DNA from: Alphaproteobacteria bacterium
GTDB taxonomy: Bacteria > Pseudomonadota > Alphaproteobacteria > SMXP01
Assembly (NCBI GenBank): GCA_021774995.1
Contig: JAJFIM010000168.1
Location: forward strand, 1 to 6,014
Length of the DNA: 6,014 nucleotides
Reading direction: 5' to 3'
In this document: one piece after another, positions 5,657-6,014 of the stretch
Position numbering within the stretch: position 1 is the first letter of the stretch
Layout of the letters: the number at the start of each line of letters is the position of its first letter
Notes under the pieces: generated by a model
Database searches by the model: none
What the model was told of the DNA's origin: nothing
The model's input: only the letters and a program-made list of their open reading frames with translations
Position numbers and translations under genes: made by a program

Positions 5657-5800
5657 ATGTCGACTGTGATGCGCATTTTTATTGTTCTGATTCTGGTTGC
5701 GATTGCCATTGGCGCTGGACTCTATGTTGTCTCTTCGGGCCTGGAAGCCCCTCAGCGCGAAATTTCGGAAACCATTGATGATTCTACCTTCCCGCAATAA
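5657..5800 (+). CDS. Small single-span membrane protein, unknown function (47 aa)
   Basis: A 47-residue protein with a short N-terminus (MSTVMR), one hydrophobic segment at about 7-25 (IFIVLILVAIAIGAGLYVV), and a polar, acidic tail ending in DDSTFPQ. The arginine before the span and the acidic tail predict cytoplasm-in, periplasm-out topology. I do not recognise a named family. The tail pattern, with an AP motif after the span and an acidic run ending in FP, recalls short alphaproteobacterial hypothetical membrane proteins, but this is only an impression. GGGGAG (5640-5645) is 11 bases before the ATG. GTG at 5666 and ATG at 5669 are alternative starts, with GGGAAG 9 and 12 bases upstream. Its end overlaps the next gene by 23 bases, suggesting co-transcription. 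Reality as a gene is supported by the clean membrane segment and the upstream promoter-like sequence. Confidence 0.65.
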   Translation: MSTVMRIFIVLILVAIAIGAGLYVVSSGLEAPQREISETIDDSTFPQ

Positions 5801-6014
5801 ATCCGCGAACCGGCTCAAGCGTTCGGCTTTTATCGCATTTGCCGCCCTTTTTGGGGCGCAGCTTGTTCTGTCTCCCCATGCGCTGCAGGCGCAGGGGCGC
5901 GCCGTCACCGGGCCTCCGCAAGAGATCGGCCCGGCGCGCCGGCTTGCCCCCCTCCTTGCAAAAGCCCAGGATTCCGGGCCGCAATCAATCACGAATCGAC
6001 CGGGGCTCAATGAT
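5778..6014 (+). CDS. Exported protein, unknown function (N-terminal fragment, runs off the window)
   Basis: The first 79 codons of a rightward gene are present. The N-terminus is a classical Sec signal peptide: a basic n-region (RNKSANRLKR, 6-15), a hydrophobic core (about 16-31) and a signal-peptidase I type site after ALQA (35-38) before QGRAVTG. There is no lipobox cysteine at the cleavage site. The visible mature part is proline-, alanine- and arginine-rich (GPPQEIGPARRLAPLLAKAQ) with no domain I can name. The ATG at 5778 has GGAAA about 9 bases upstream, and it lies inside the end of the 47-residue gene in another frame. The protein is likely periplasmic or cell-surface. A family cannot be assigned without the rest of the gene. 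Confidence 0.62.
   Translation, partial: MILPSRNKSANRLKRSAFIAFAALFGAQLVLSPHALQAQGRAVTGPPQEIGPARRLAPLLAKAQDSGPQSITNRPGLND

Noticed and set aside
5564..6010. Leftward open frame of 148 codons opposite the small membrane-protein and exported-protein genes
   Set aside because: Its product is low-complexity and unlike any family I know. The opposite strand encodes a clean membrane span and a classical signal peptide over the same bases, so this is probably a shadow frame.

Overview
The window reads as a chromosomal, housekeeping segment from an alphaproteobacterium with moderately high GC. The main evidence is the gene order aroK-aroB-CorC-type transporter, then a convergent bolA, then a divergently read J-domain gene followed by cobS and cobT. 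As I recall, this is a conserved block in alphaproteobacteria. The CobS and J-protein sequences are also of alphaproteobacterial type. Nothing points to a plasmid, phage or mobile element, and I see no tRNA, rRNA or CRISPR array.

Layout from left to right. Bases 1-159 (minus) hold the first 53 codons of cobT, cut by the window edge. Bases 184-1167 (minus) are cobS, the AAA+ subunit of aerobic cobaltochelatase. Bases 1168-1382 are a 215-base stretch with no convincing gene. Bases 1383-2039 (minus) encode a small protein with a Cys4-like N-terminal motif and a C-terminal J domain. Bases 2040-2168 are a divergent intergenic region with a perfect 7-bp inverted repeat. Bases 2169-2447 (plus) are a BolA-family gene. 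Seven bases later it meets the convergent end of a CNNM/CorC-type membrane protein (2455-3732, minus). This is the last gene of an apparent aroK-aroB-corC operon transcribed leftward from about 5500. To the right of aroK, a 210-base divergent region (5447-5656) separates the operon from two rightward genes. One encodes a 47-residue single-membrane-span protein (5657-5800). The other is the start of an exported protein with a clear signal peptide (from 5778), and it overlaps the first by 23 bases and runs off the window.

Functional reading. AroB and AroK catalyse steps 2 and 5 of the shikimate pathway. They are tightly coupled: a GTGA stop/start overlap joins them, and all three operon genes appear to start with GTG. 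CobS and CobT are the ATP-driven part of the chelatase that inserts cobalt during aerobic cobalamin synthesis. No other cobalamin gene is present here. BolA proteins work with monothiol glutaredoxins in iron-sulfur/iron handling.

The regions most worth a second look are regulatory or small. A CtrA-like TTGA-N7-TTAA site with a 9-bp direct repeat lies on a candidate promoter upstream of the small membrane protein. An inverted repeat lies between bolA and the J-protein gene. The small membrane protein/exported protein pair is unidentified. I did not find a clearly novel multi-gene system.
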